From NCBI GenBank assembly GCA_017555965.1, contig JAFZFH010000012.1, positions 1-64,000 on the forward strand: 64,000 bases of DNA, in the 5' to 3' direction. This stretch comes from Bacteroidales bacterium (GTDB taxonomy: Bacteria > Bacteroidota > Bacteroidia > Bacteroidales > UBA932). This document shows positions 16,459-25,415 of the stretch, in pieces (the stretch's first letter is position 1; each line of letters opens with the position of its first letter). The notes under the pieces are model-generated. The model saw only the letters and a list, made by a program, of their open reading frames with translations. It made no database searches and was not told the DNA's origin. Position numbers and translations under genes: made by a program.

Positions 16459-17424
16459 TTATGCCCTCCCGTACTTTTTAGCATGGAACCACTTGTTGAG
16501 AAGAGGAACCACTGAGTTCATGATGAGGATAGCGAATGACACACCTTCAGGATATGCTCCGAAGTAACGGATGAGCATTGTGATGAGACCGATGCCGATA
16601 CCGAATACGATGCCGCCCATGTTGCTCATTGGAGAAGTCACATAGTCAGTTGCCATGAAGATGGAACCGAGAAGGAGACCTCCGGTGAGAAGGTTGAATA
16701 CAGGGTCAGTGTACTCTGCAGGGTTGATTGCCCAGAAGATACCTGAGAATACCGCTACAGTGGCGAGGATTGAAAGTGTGATGTATGGACGGATCACCTT
16801 ACGAGCAAGGAGGTAGATGAAACCTGCGATGAGGGCGATTGCCGAAAGCTCACCGGCAGAACCACCGATGTTCACGAAAAGCATGTCCATGTAGTCGAGG
16901 CTCTCGATTGCGGCCACTCCGCCTTCCTTAGCCACTCCGAGCGGAGTCGCACCTGAGAAACCGTCAATTGCACCACCGATGAAGCCCTGTGGTCTTGTCC
17001 AGTCAGTCATGTATGTAGGGAAGGAGATCAGAAGGAACACACGACCCACGATAGCCGGGTTGAAGAGGTTCTGACCGAGACCTCCGAAAGTCATCTTTGC
17101 AACACCGACAGCAACTACTGCTCCGATGAATACAACCCACCAAGGAGTTGTTGCGGGAAGGTTGAGCGCGAGGAGCACACCGGTAATGACTGCTGACCAG
17201 TCTCCGATAGTGCAGGCACTCTTCAGAAGATATTTTGTGATAAGGTACTCCAGCAGTACGCATGAAGCAACGCTCACTCCGAGTACGAGAAGCTCTGACC
17301 ATCCGTAGAAGAGGACAGAGACAACTACAGCAGGGATGAGAGCGATCACAACGTCACGCATCAAAGACTTTGTCGAAGTCTTTGTATGGAGATGCGGCGA
17401 CGGTGAAACCAATAATTTATCCAT
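16459..17424 (-). CDS. rnfD: Rnf complex FMN-carrying membrane subunit RnfD
   Basis: RnfD is a polytopic inner-membrane subunit with a covalent FMN. I chose the ATG at 17424 (MDKLLVSPSPHL), 31 bp after the rnfC stop, because residues upstream of it do not look like RnfD and would overlap rnfC. The 321-residue product then matches the family from its SPSPHLHT start. The flavinylation motif SGAT is visible in GAIDGFSGATPLG. About nine hydrophobic segments follow, plus a NPAIVGRVFL signature. The order B-C-D-G-E-A is the common Rnf arrangement. Confidence 0.92.
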   Translation of the reverse strand: MDKLLVSPSPHLHTKTSTKSLMRDVVIALIPAVVVSVLFYGWSELLVLGVSVASCVLLEYLITKYLLKSACTIGDWSAVITGVLLALNLPATTPWWVVFIGAVVAVGVAKMTFGGLGQNLFNPAIVGRVFLLISFPTYMTDWTRPQGFIGGAIDGFSGATPLGVAKEGGVAAIESLDYMDMLFVNIGGSAGELSAIALIAGFIYLLARKVIRPYITLSILATVAVFSGIFWAINPAEYTDPVFNLLTGGLLLGSIFMATDYVTSPMSNMGGIVFGIGIGLITMLIRYFGAYPEGVSFAILIMNSVVPLLNKWFHAKKYGRA

Positions 17425-17455
17425 TATAATTAGAGTTTTATAGTTATTCCGTTTT

Positions 17456-18817
17456 TTACTTTTGTCCCCTACCGCGGATAATCCTGATGACATCGCCCTT
17501 TGCAAGACGGATGATATCAAGAAGCGGAATGTTTGCCGGACAGCTGTAGAGACAACATCCGCACTCTATACAATCCTGTACAGCATTCTCCTCAAGCTCG
17601 TCCATCATGTTGTTACGCGCATACTTGTTCAAAAGGAACGGCTCAAGACCCATAGGACAAGCCTCAGCACACTTACCGCAACGGATACATGCTGATTCCA
17701 CTCCACGAACTGTCTGCTCTGCAGTCAGGTAAAGGAGTGATGACGAACCCTTGACAGTAGCAGCATCAAGATTTGCGATAGCCTTACCCATCATAGGACC
17801 GCCACTTACGATCTTTGCAGCCTCTTCAGGAACACCGCCTGCTACCTCAGCAACATATGAAAGCGGCATACCGATACGGAACTTATAATTGTGCTGCTTA
17901 TCCATAGGGAGGCAGTCACCTGTCACTGTAAGCACGTTTGTGATCAGAGGCATGTTCTTCTGTACAGCCTCATAAACCGCGAGGGATGTAGCAACATTCT
18001 GTACTACTGCACCCACGTCGATAGGAAGACCCATTGACTTCACCTGGCGACCCATCACAGCATCGATAAGCTGCTTCTCACCACCCTGAGGGTATTTCTT
18101 CTTGAGGGTCATCACTGAGATGCCGTCGTAACCCTTTGCTGTCTTCTGGAGCTCAGCTACTGCTGCGCTCATAGCCTTGATTGCCTCAGGCTTGTTCTCC
18201 TCGATACCGATCACAGCTGGACATCCGCCGAGTACCTGCTTCATGATAGCTGCACCAATGACGATCTCCTTGCTTCTCTCAAGCATGATACGGTAGTCTG
18301 AAGTAAGGTATGGCTCACACTCTGCACCGTTGAGGATAAGGCAGTCAGCCTTCTTGCCCGGAGGCGGGCAGAGCTTCACGTGTGCCGGGAATGTAGCACC
18401 ACCGAGACCTACGACACCGTTCATCTTGATCTTCTCAAGAATCTCCTTGTTGTCTTCAGGGATTGCTGTCACGAGAGTATCTGTAAGGTCAATTCCCTCT
18501 GCCCACTCGTCACCCTCTACATCGATCTCGATATGAGTCATGTTATTTCCTGCGAGGTCCTTGCGAGGTCCTACTGACTTCACTGTTCCTGACACAGAAG
18601 AATGTACATAAGCAGAAATGAATCCTGCAGGTTCTGCGATTATCTGACCCACCTTCACCTGGTCACCTGCCTTCACGATTGGAGTTGCAGGGGCGCCGAG
18701 GTGCTGAGCCACTGAAATGAATACTTTTGAAGGAACTGGCAGAACCTCGATCTTGCAGTCCTTCGAGATCTTGCTGTCGCTTGGGTGAATACCACCTATT
18801 GAAAATGTCTTCATCAT
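17456..18817 (-). CDS. rnfC: Rnf complex NADH/ferredoxin-side subunit RnfC
   Basis: RnfC is the cytoplasmic, Complex I 51-kDa-like subunit that binds NAD(H) and FMN and passes electrons through two [4Fe-4S] clusters. The 453-residue protein has an N-terminal barrel-sandwich region, the VGLGGATFPAHVKL nucleotide/flavin loop near residue 135, and two cluster motifs near the C-terminus, CIRCGKCAEACP and CIECGCCLYSCP. All cysteines are present. It begins 4 bp after rnfB. The C-terminal extension seen in some proteobacterial RnfC proteins is absent. Confidence 0.95.
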   Translation of the reverse strand: MMKTFSIGGIHPSDSKISKDCKIEVLPVPSKVFISVAQHLGAPATPIVKAGDQVKVGQIIAEPAGFISAYVHSSVSGTVKSVGPRKDLAGNNMTHIEIDVEGDEWAEGIDLTDTLVTAIPEDNKEILEKIKMNGVVGLGGATFPAHVKLCPPPGKKADCLILNGAECEPYLTSDYRIMLERSKEIVIGAAIMKQVLGGCPAVIGIEENKPEAIKAMSAAVAELQKTAKGYDGISVMTLKKKYPQGGEKQLIDAVMGRQVKSMGLPIDVGAVVQNVATSLAVYEAVQKNMPLITNVLTVTGDCLPMDKQHNYKFRIGMPLSYVAEVAGGVPEEAAKIVSGGPMMGKAIANLDAATVKGSSSLLYLTAEQTVRGVESACIRCGKCAEACPMGLEPFLLNKYARNNMMDELEENAVQDCIECGCCLYSCPANIPLLDIIRLAKGDVIRIIRGRGQK

Positions 18818-18821
18818 AGTC

Positions 18822-19724
18822 CTACTCCTCCTTCTTTACTGTTTCAGCAGCAGGTGCAGCTTCCGGCTTCGGAGCAGGAGCAGCCTCTGGCTTTGGTTTC
18901 ACTACAGGGAAATTTACTGCATGGATGGCACCTGTAGGGCATTCAGCAACACACTTCTTGCAAAGCTTGCACTTTGTGTAGTCGATGTATGCTACATTGT
19001 TCTCCACAGTGATTGCCTCGAAAGGACAAACCTTGGCACACTTGCTGCAGCCGATACAAGCAGCCTTGCAAGCCTTGCGAGCAACAGCGCCCTTGTCCTT
19101 GTTCACGCATGAAACGAAGACACGCATGTTTCTTCTTCCCTTGTTACGGATCTCGATGACGTTCTTAGGGCAAGCCTTTGCGCAAGCTCCGCAGGCAGTA
19201 CATTTCTCCTCATCCACAACAGGAAGACCTGTAGCAGGATCCATTGAGATTGCACCGAACTGACATACAGAAACGCAGTCACCGCAGCCGAGACATCCGA
19301 AAGAACATCCTGTGTCACCGCTGTAAAGAGTCGCCTTGACACGGCATGACTGATAACCGTCGTACTCGCTTGTACGAGGGCGGTTCTCGCATGAACCGTT
19401 ACAGCGTACGACAGCGACCTGAGGTTCCTTTGCGGCTACCTCCACGCCAAGTACGGCTGCTACCTTCTGCATACCTTCGTTGCCTCCGACAGGGCAGAAG
19501 CACTTGTCAAGATTTGGAGACGACTCCACACAATACTGTGCGAAAGCGCGACAGCCGGCCTGTCCGCAACCTCCACAGTTTGCACCTGGCAATACCTTTT
19601 CAACCTCGTCGATTCTTGGGTCTTCCTCCACCTTGAACTTTTCAGCCACGATGTAGAGAACCACCGCAAGCAACGCTCCGAGAACGGAAAGGATTGCAAT
19701 AGTCCAGATAATTGTAGTTGTCAT
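18822..19724 (-). CDS. rnfB: Rnf complex ferredoxin-like subunit RnfB
   Basis: RnfB is the ferredoxin-facing subunit. The 300-residue protein has an N-terminal TM helix (about 4-26), then the GANCGGCGQAGCRAFAQYC [4Fe-4S] motif, and several ferredoxin-type CxxCxxCxxxC motifs. Those in CTACGACAKACP, CIGCSKCAKVCP and CKLCKKCVAECP are clear. It ends in an Ala/Pro/Lys/Glu-rich low-complexity tail of about 30 residues, common in Bacteroidetes RnfB. It leads the Rnf set, 12 bp after the RseC-like gene. Confidence 0.95.
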   Translation of the reverse strand: MTTTIIWTIAILSVLGALLAVVLYIVAEKFKVEEDPRIDEVEKVLPGANCGGCGQAGCRAFAQYCVESSPNLDKCFCPVGGNEGMQKVAAVLGVEVAAKEPQVAVVRCNGSCENRPRTSEYDGYQSCRVKATLYSGDTGCSFGCLGCGDCVSVCQFGAISMDPATGLPVVDEEKCTACGACAKACPKNVIEIRNKGRRNMRVFVSCVNKDKGAVARKACKAACIGCSKCAKVCPFEAITVENNVAYIDYTKCKLCKKCVAECPTGAIHAVNFPVVKPKPEAAPAPKPEAAPAAETVKKEE

Positions 19725-19736
19725 TATTGTTATAGT

Positions 19737-20153
19737 TTATTTGATATAAAATACAAATTCGTCTGACAACCTGTCCCTAAAGAGCCAGATGCCAAAATAA
19801 TACAAAGCAACGCCTGCTAGAGCCGCAAGGCCAAGCATCAATTCGTTTGCGATAACCGATGACAAAGATAATATTAAAATCATTAATACAGCCAATGGAA
19901 TCACATAAGATATCCACACAGCCTTCAATCCCATGGTCATTTTCGTATATACCTGAACTTCATCTCCTACATTGTACTCCGCATACGGATCTGTAGGGAC
20001 CATGATCACCTTTTCTTCTTCCTCTGACATACCGCACAGCCCCTTTGCGTGGCATGATGAGCATGCCGAAGATACCATGATCTGCACTGTAGTGAAATCC
20101 GGAGTCATCTCCAGAACTTTTCCCGAATGTCTAATCTCGTTTTTCTTTGCCAT
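19737..20153 (-). CDS. RseC/MucC-family (SoxR-reducing system) protein
   Basis: The 138-residue inner-membrane protein has an N-terminal cytoplasmic part with a four-cysteine cluster, CSSCHAKGLCG (about residues 32-42). Two TM helices follow (about 72-115), which is the standard form of RseC. RseC proteins work beside Rnf/Rsx in reducing SoxR or in assembling the complex; in Bacteroidetes they regularly head the Rnf operon, as here. The gene overlaps the end of the DUF3108 gene by 23 bp. The exact role here is inferred from context. Confidence 0.85.
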   Translation of the reverse strand: MAKKNEIRHSGKVLEMTPDFTTVQIMVSSACSSCHAKGLCGMSEEEEKVIMVPTDPYAEYNVGDEVQVYTKMTMGLKAVWISYVIPLAVLMILILSLSSVIANELMLGLAALAGVALYYFGIWLFRDRLSDEFVFYIK

Positions 20154-21027
20154 TATTTTTCTGTTTTATCAGTGATGTGAAAGGATATCTGAGTCCGTCA
20201 TAACCGCTCATCCTTCCCGCGGCGACCCCTACCAGCAGAGGGGCTTCAAAATAGACGGGAAGTCGGTTTTCGTCATCGGATATCCATATGAACATATCTT
20301 CTTCTCCTTTGAAGACTTCTCCTTCGAGAAGCTTTGCCGCAAACTTTATCGTATTTACCGTACCTAATCCCTTGACTTTGATGGTTTCCTTGCCATAAAG
20401 GATGAAGTACACATTATAGACCTCGTCATCGATGGCGAACGTCATCGGATAGCGCTTCCCCGGATCGACATTCTCTATGTCCATGTTTCTTGCAAAGAAG
20501 AAAAGTGAAGGGAGGTCATAAGTACATGGGGTAAGAGGCAGCTCCATCGACATCTGTCCCATCTTGGATGTATACACATCCGCAGCTATGTACGGTTCGG
20601 GAGCATCCCATCTGTAGAGATATGTGTTTCTGGCCTCATAACCGCCTTCGTGTGTATTCCTGTAGAATTTCAGGGGTCTGAGTCCATCTCTTGTAAACCA
20701 GGAAGCGAATTCCTCACGCACCTTGAAGAAGATGTCGAAGAATTTCGAGGTTCTTCCGGTCACATAGCATTTGAATGCCTTCTGCCCATTGAAATCAAGC
20801 GAATCCAGGGTCACCGTAGCCGTACCCACGTCCGCATTGATCGTTCCCCATTTGTAATGGAGGATGAAATCCATCCTTTCCCCTGCATGAAACGCCAGTT
20901 CCTCTTCCACCGTCGTCCTTACCGGCACACATGAGGTTCCTTTAAAATCAGAATTCTCCTGTGCATGCACCAGAATCACCGTCATGCATGTACACAGGAG
21001 AATCAGTATGAATTTCAAAAGTCTCAT
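20131..21027 (-). CDS. DUF3108-family secreted protein
   Basis: This protein of about 298 residues has a signal peptide (MRLLKF...LVHAQ) and a beta-rich mature part. Typical DUF3108 segments are AGERMDFILHYKWGTINADVGTATVTLD near the start and WISDDENRLPVYFEAPLLVG near the end. The family is periplasmic, widespread in Bacteroidetes, and of unknown function. I placed the start at the ATG at 21027, just behind the dnaB stop, because it gives a normal signal peptide; an in-frame ATG at 21045 is also possible. Its end overlaps the RseC-like gene. Confidence 0.75.
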   Translation of the reverse strand: MRLLKFILILLCTCMTVILVHAQENSDFKGTSCVPVRTTVEEELAFHAGERMDFILHYKWGTINADVGTATVTLDSLDFNGQKAFKCYVTGRTSKFFDIFFKVREEFASWFTRDGLRPLKFYRNTHEGGYEARNTYLYRWDAPEPYIAADVYTSKMGQMSMELPLTPCTYDLPSLFFFARNMDIENVDPGKRYPMTFAIDDEVYNVYFILYGKETIKVKGLGTVNTIKFAAKLLEGEVFKGEEDMFIWISDDENRLPVYFEAPLLVGVAAGRMSGYDGLRYPFTSLIKQKNNGKEKRD

Positions 21028-21031
21028 CAGA

Positions 21032-22552
21032 CTACATGAAGTCATTATTCATGCCGAAGTCATTGCTTGAAGCATCAGGTCCGAACGGCGGGATATCATC
21101 GTTCATCGCAGAAGCATATGATATGCCTTCTATCTGGTTCACAAGGCTTTCCGACTCATCCACAAATCGTACTTCCTCAGCACGGAAGCGCATGTCGATG
21201 TCGGCGATGGCACCGTTACGATGCTTTGCGATGATGATCTGCGTTCTTCCCACATCGTCAGGATTGTCAGAAAGTCCCTGATAGTCATATCGATGGATAA
21301 AGATTACCATATCTGCATCCTGCTCGATTGATCCCGACTCTCGAAGGTCGCTGAGCTGAGGTCTGCGGTTGCTTCCCTGTCGGTTCTCCGACTGACGCGA
21401 GAGCTGAGACAGTGCGATGATCGGCACATTCATCTCTTTCGCAGTGGCCTTCAATGTACGGGAAATCGCTGCAACCTCCTGCTCACGCATTCCACGAAGC
21501 TCGGCAGGTCCCTGCATCAGCTGGAGGTAGTCGACCACGATGAGTCGCACGCCTTTCTGCTTCACAAGCTTCTTTACCTTTGAGCGGAACTCCATTACAG
21601 GAAGTGACGGAGTGTCATCGATGTAGATCGGAGCCTTGGCAAGTCTCTTGAGCTGGATATCCAGCTGCTCCCACTCCCAGTTCTCGAGCTTGATACCACC
21701 CTTGATCTTGTCGGCGCTGAGTCTTGTCTCTGACACCATCATACGCTTTACTAGCTGTATCGCAGGCATCTCAAGAGAGAAGAATGCAACCGGCATGTTG
21801 TGGTCTACCGCTGCGTTGCGGGCAAGGTTGAGCACGAAGGCTGTCTTTCCCACAGACGGACGGGCAGCAAGAATGATGAGGTCTGAAGCCTGCCATCCCA
21901 ATGTAATCTTGTCCACAGATGCAAAACCCGACGGAACGCCGCTGAGTCCTGATGTATTCTGGAGTCTTTGGATGTCGTCAAGGGCATCGTTGATTACCTT
22001 TCCAATTTCCTGCACATCCTTCTTTACATTGTTCTGGATTGCAGAAAAGACCTTGGTCTGAGCCATATCGATGAGGTCATCGACATTGACGGCTTCGTCA
22101 TATGAAGACTTCAGGATATCGTAAGAGGCTGTGATGAGCTCTCTCTGGATACATTTCTGCTTCAATATCCTGATGTAGTATTCGATGTGGGCGGCAGCAC
22201 CGATCTTCTGGGAAAGCTGGGCAAGGGCGACTGTACCTCCGACAATTTCGAGGTTTCCGCTTGACTTCAGTTTCTGAGACACCGACAGCAGGTCGATAGC
22301 TATGTGCTCGTTTGTGAGCGAACGCATAGCCTCGAAGATCATACGGTGCTTTTCATTATAGAAACAGCTCGACGTAAGCTCATCCATAGCTTCGTCGATA
22401 CAGTTCGGCTCAATCAGAAGGGCACCGAGGACAGCCTCTTCTACGTCAAGAGCCTGAGGCGGTCTGTTTCCCATCTCAAGCGCAAGCGTATCTAAATCAA
22501 CTGACTGTTTCTTCCTTCTGGCTGAGGTTCTCTTGCTTCCCTCTTCAGCCAT
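21032..22552 (-). CDS. dnaB: Replicative DNA helicase DnaB
   Basis: DnaB is the hexameric helicase that unwinds DNA at the replication fork. The 506-residue protein has the N-terminal primase-binding domain (PPQALDVEEAVLGALLIEP, about 33-130) and a RecA-type motor with Walker A ARPSVGKTAF, Walker B LIVVDYLQLM, and the QLSRQSENR/GSIEQDADMVIF segments of loop 2 and the arginine finger. No intein or phage-type divergence is seen, and its place in a conserved run argues for the chromosomal copy. The C-terminus is a short Asn/Asp-rich tail. It starts 5 bp after the zinc-ribbon gene. Confidence 0.95.
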   Translation of the reverse strand: MAEEGSKRTSARRKKQSVDLDTLALEMGNRPPQALDVEEAVLGALLIEPNCIDEAMDELTSSCFYNEKHRMIFEAMRSLTNEHIAIDLLSVSQKLKSSGNLEIVGGTVALAQLSQKIGAAAHIEYYIRILKQKCIQRELITASYDILKSSYDEAVNVDDLIDMAQTKVFSAIQNNVKKDVQEIGKVINDALDDIQRLQNTSGLSGVPSGFASVDKITLGWQASDLIILAARPSVGKTAFVLNLARNAAVDHNMPVAFFSLEMPAIQLVKRMMVSETRLSADKIKGGIKLENWEWEQLDIQLKRLAKAPIYIDDTPSLPVMEFRSKVKKLVKQKGVRLIVVDYLQLMQGPAELRGMREQEVAAISRTLKATAKEMNVPIIALSQLSRQSENRQGSNRRPQLSDLRESGSIEQDADMVIFIHRYDYQGLSDNPDDVGRTQIIIAKHRNGAIADIDMRFRAEEVRFVDESESLVNQIEGISYASAMNDDIPPFGPDASSNDFGMNNDFM

Positions 22553-22557
22553 AAGGA

Positions 22558-23367
22558 TTATTCAAAATCAGGGTTTACCAGAATTCTTCCGCAGTATTCG
22601 CAGATGATCATCTTCTTGTTAGAAGCGATGTCAATGAGTCTCTGTGGAGCGATAGTGTTGAAGCAGCCACCGCATGAGTCACCGTTGAACAATGACACCA
22701 CTGCAAGGTGGTTGTCGCTGCTGTGACGGATGTGCTCGTATGCGCTCATTGTTCTTGCGTCGATCTTTGCTGCACACTCGTCTCTATTGGCACGAAGAAG
22801 AGCCTCCTCCTTGGAAGTTGCCTCAACGATTGTCGAAAGTTCCTCCTTCTTTGCCTTGAGGTCTTCAGTTCTTACTGCGATCTTCTCCTTTACAACCTCG
22901 AGCTCGTTCTTCTTCTCGAAGATGCGCTCCTTGATCTCTGAGATGTTCTTCTCAGCGATCTGACGGAGAAGTCCTACGTTCTCGATCTCCTTGTTGAGAG
23001 AGTCGTACTCGCGGCTGTTGGCAACCTTGTCGAGCTGAGCCTTGTACTTCTCGATCTGATCATCACACTCTGTGATGTTGAGCTTATTCTCGCTGATTGA
23101 CTTGGTGTACTCCTCAACGAGCTCTGAAAGACGCTCTGCCTTAACCTTGAGATCCTCAATCTCGCTCTCAAGATTCTCTACCTCAACAGGGAGCTCACCT
23201 CTGAGCTGAAGGATCTTGTCGATCGCCGTATCAGCCTGCTGAAGGACATAAAGTGTCTTAAGTTTCTCACCTACACTGAGATCCGAGTCAGCAAAGCTCT
23301 TCTGAATCGATACGAAGGTTTCTCTCTGGTCAATCGGAGTCTCGATTTTCTTTGTCTTTTTAGCCAT
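22558..23367 (-). CDS. Coiled-coil protein with C-terminal C4 zinc ribbon (CT398 type)
   Basis: The 269-residue protein is a long antiparallel coiled coil (about 40-205, rich in Glu, Lys and Leu heptads). It ends in a zinc ribbon with CGGCF (about 232-236) and CEYCGRIL (about 255-262), spaced as in the CT398/zf-RING_7 family. Members are widespread in bacteria; the chlamydial one was linked to sigma-54 and secretion factors, but a general function is not established. It sits between nif3 and dnaB with 5-bp gaps, a neighbourhood that Bacteroidetes often keep for this pair (Nif3 plus zinc ribbon). Confidence 0.85.
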   Translation of the reverse strand: MAKKTKKIETPIDQRETFVSIQKSFADSDLSVGEKLKTLYVLQQADTAIDKILQLRGELPVEVENLESEIEDLKVKAERLSELVEEYTKSISENKLNITECDDQIEKYKAQLDKVANSREYDSLNKEIENVGLLRQIAEKNISEIKERIFEKKNELEVVKEKIAVRTEDLKAKKEELSTIVEATSKEEALLRANRDECAAKIDARTMSAYEHIRHSSDNHLAVVSLFNGDSCGGCFNTIAPQRLIDIASNKKMIICEYCGRILVNPDFE

Positions 23368-23372
23368 ATCGC

Positions 23373-24149
23373 TTAAAAATAAAATATCGGGTTACTATAT
23401 ATATTCTGCGTAATGCGAACTGCAAAGGTAGGAAAATTTTTCTTTAACAATGAAAATAAAATGTCAACTATCTCTATTTCACTTTCATAATGTCCAATAT
23501 CCATTATCATGAATCCTTCGCGCGCGAAAAAATTATGGTAGGAAATGTCGCCGCTGATGTAGAGCTGGGCTCCTGAAGCGACTGCCGCCTTTATGAGCGA
23601 ACCGCCTGATCCGCCACACATCGCGACCCTGCTGATCTTGCCGTCAATCGGTCTTGACGTCTTCATCACCTTCAGTCCGAACTTCTCCTTGACAAGGGCA
23701 ACTGCTTCTTCTGCCGAGAGCGGCTGAGGAAAGTCTCCGACCACTCCAAGTCCGGTTCCATCTCCATCCTCGTCAAGAATCTCCACATTCTCAAGTCCGA
23801 GCTTTGCCGCCATGGCCCCGCTGACTCCGGCAATAACCTTGTCCGCATTGGTATGTGCAGCATAGATGCTGATACCTGCCTTGATGGCCTTGATGACAGC
23901 TGCTCCTGTCAGGTCGTCCGGAGAAATCTTCTTCAGTCCCGAGAAGATCAGAGGATGATGGGTGATGATCATGTCTGCCCCGCATTCGACAGCCTCATCC
24001 ACAAGCTCAGGCGTGCAGTCCAGTCCGAGAAGGACAGAGGTCACTTCATCCTCAGGAGATCCGACACACAGACCGCTGTTATCCCATCCTTCCTGGATGG
24101 ACAGAGGTGCAAATTCCTCTATGAGAGCTGTTATATCCTTTACTTTCAT
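23373..24149 (-). CDS. Nif3-like dinuclear metal-centre protein
   Basis: This is a 258-residue member of the Nif3/YbgI (DUF34) family, hexameric rings with two metal ions per subunit. Metal ligands are visible in ITHHPLIF (HH pair, about 61-62), AHTNAD (about 98-103) and the C-terminal GHYESE. The family has been tied to GTP cyclohydrolase-like activity and to repair of damaged cofactors, without consensus. This is the short form without the central insertion domain. Its start overlaps the MerR gene stop by 4 bp, so translation is probably coupled. Confidence 0.9.
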   Translation of the reverse strand: MKVKDITALIEEFAPLSIQEGWDNSGLCVGSPEDEVTSVLLGLDCTPELVDEAVECGADMIITHHPLIFSGLKKISPDDLTGAAVIKAIKAGISIYAAHTNADKVIAGVSGAMAAKLGLENVEILDEDGDGTGLGVVGDFPQPLSAEEAVALVKEKFGLKVMKTSRPIDGKISRVAMCGGSGGSLIKAAVASGAQLYISGDISYHNFFAREGFMIMDIGHYESEIEIVDILFSLLKKNFPTFAVRITQNIYSNPIFYF

Positions 24150-24463
24150 AGATCCTCCTTGATTTCGAGAAGCTGCTGACGGATATTCTTGAGCGACTCG
24201 AGCACTCTGGCCTTGTTGATCACATCCTTCCTGTCTCCCTTGAGTCTCTTTGCAGCGCCTTCAAGGGTGAGTCCCTCAACCTTCACAAGAACGTGGATAT
24301 GTCTGAAGGTCTCCACATCCTCCTTTGTAAAGAGTCGATTGCCTTTTGCATTTCTCTGCGGCTTTATGAATTTCGGGAATTCATTGGCCCAGAAACGCAC
24401 CAGAGATGTGCTCTCTCCAAGTATTTCAGCAACCTCGCCGATTGTGTACAAATATTTTTCCAT
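24146..24463 (-). CDS. MerR-family transcriptional regulator
   Basis: The 105-residue protein has the MerR winged helix-turn-helix at its start (YLYTIGEVAEILGESTSLVRFWANEF, about 4-30). A second wing helix (RLFTKEDVETFRHIHVLV) and a short dimerisation helix ending in LEIKEDL complete it. There is no C-terminal effector domain and no Cys cluster, so it is a mini-MerR like those kept near tRNA/ribosome or cell-wall genes in Bacteroidetes. It starts 1 bp after the second M23 peptidase and overlaps nif3 by 4 bp. Its target could be this operon, but no operator was identified. Confidence 0.85.
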   Translation of the reverse strand: MEKYLYTIGEVAEILGESTSLVRFWANEFPKFIKPQRNAKGNRLFTKEDVETFRHIHVLVKVEGLTLEGAAKRLKGDRKDVINKARVLESLKNIRQQLLEIKEDL

Positions 24464-24464
24464 A

Positions 24465-25415
24465 TCAATCCATTGACTGGCCAGTCGTAACAGACATCAC
24501 CAACATATTTACATATTCTTCAGGCGTCACGGATGCGAACATGTAGTTCACGGGATCCATGACCAGGGTATCCTTGATGACCTCATAATGGAGATGAGGT
24601 GCAAACGAGTTGCCTGACACTCCCACATATCCTATTCGTGTACCTTTTTCAAGCTTGCGTCCCTTCCTGACTTCAACATCCGCAAGATGCGCATACCTGG
24701 TCACATAGCCGTTTCCGTGATCGATCTCCACCACATTTCCCAATCCCTTGCGGGAGCGGATCACATTCTTGACAACTCCGTCAGCTGCTGCATATACCGG
24801 CTCCCCCGAAGGCGCGATCATGTCAAGTCCGTTATGCTGGACAGGTACCTTATAGAAAGGATTTATCTTGCTTCCGACCGATGCTCCTGTCTGGGCGAAC
24901 GAGTAGTTCTTCAGCGGGTTGGTCATCGGAGGCATCGAATAATCCTCGGCACCAAGCACCTGGGCTATCCTACGGAAATTCTCTTCGACTCTCGCGGCAT
25001 TTTCAGACGCCATTTCCAGTCGCGCCGCCGAACGCAGCACTATATCCTGGTCCGGAATGGAGTCATATCCGGCAAGAAGTTCTATGGAAGAGAGCGGATT
25101 CACATCCGGCGCGGAGGCATGGAATATTTCCGAGTAGATGTCGTCGTCCCTGACCATCAGTCCGTCCACTACGTCGGACAGCATGCTTTCCTTACGCTCA
25201 AGTTCAGGATATTCGTCTGCATACATTCTGTTTTCCCTTCTCAGCCTCTTCTCTTCGTCGGTGCTGAACACGAGCGAAAACAGCACATAGTACAGAATGG
25301 CCATAGATACAGAAGCGACAAAAAACATCAGTATCCTGCGCACAATCGCCCACACTGATGTCTTCTTCTTCCTGAACTTTATGTCGTCCTTGTCAAATAT
25401 GTAGTTGCTGCTCAT
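24465..25415 (-). CDS. M23-family peptidoglycan endopeptidase (membrane-anchored)
   Basis: The 316-residue protein has one TM helix (about 26-50), a coiled-coil stalk (about 58-150) and a C-terminal LytM/M23 domain. The zinc ligands of M23 appear in HNGLDMIAP (H and D) and HLHYEV (H-x-H). It faces the periplasm and should cut peptide cross-links of the wall or act as an activator of other hydrolases. It overlaps the upstream paralogue by 4 bp (ATGA-type overlap); the two share the same layout and probably arose by duplication. Confidence 0.9.
   Translation of the reverse strand: MSSNYIFDKDDIKFRKKKTSVWAIVRRILMFFVASVSMAILYYVLFSLVFSTDEEKRLRRENRMYADEYPELERKESMLSDVVDGLMVRDDDIYSEIFHASAPDVNPLSSIELLAGYDSIPDQDIVLRSAARLEMASENAARVEENFRRIAQVLGAEDYSMPPMTNPLKNYSFAQTGASVGSKINPFYKVPVQHNGLDMIAPSGEPVYAAADGVVKNVIRSRKGLGNVVEIDHGNGYVTRYAHLADVEVRKGRKLEKGTRIGYVGVSGNSFAPHLHYEVIKDTLVMDPVNYMFASVTPEEYVNMLVMSVTTGQSMD

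Noticed and set aside
17425..17520. Longer rnfD start
   Set aside because: The extra 32 residues overlap rnfC and do not resemble RnfD; the ATG at 17424 gives the family's usual start.
21032..22552. Intein or phage-type DnaB
   Set aside because: The motor domain is continuous, of normal length, and set in a conserved chromosomal context.
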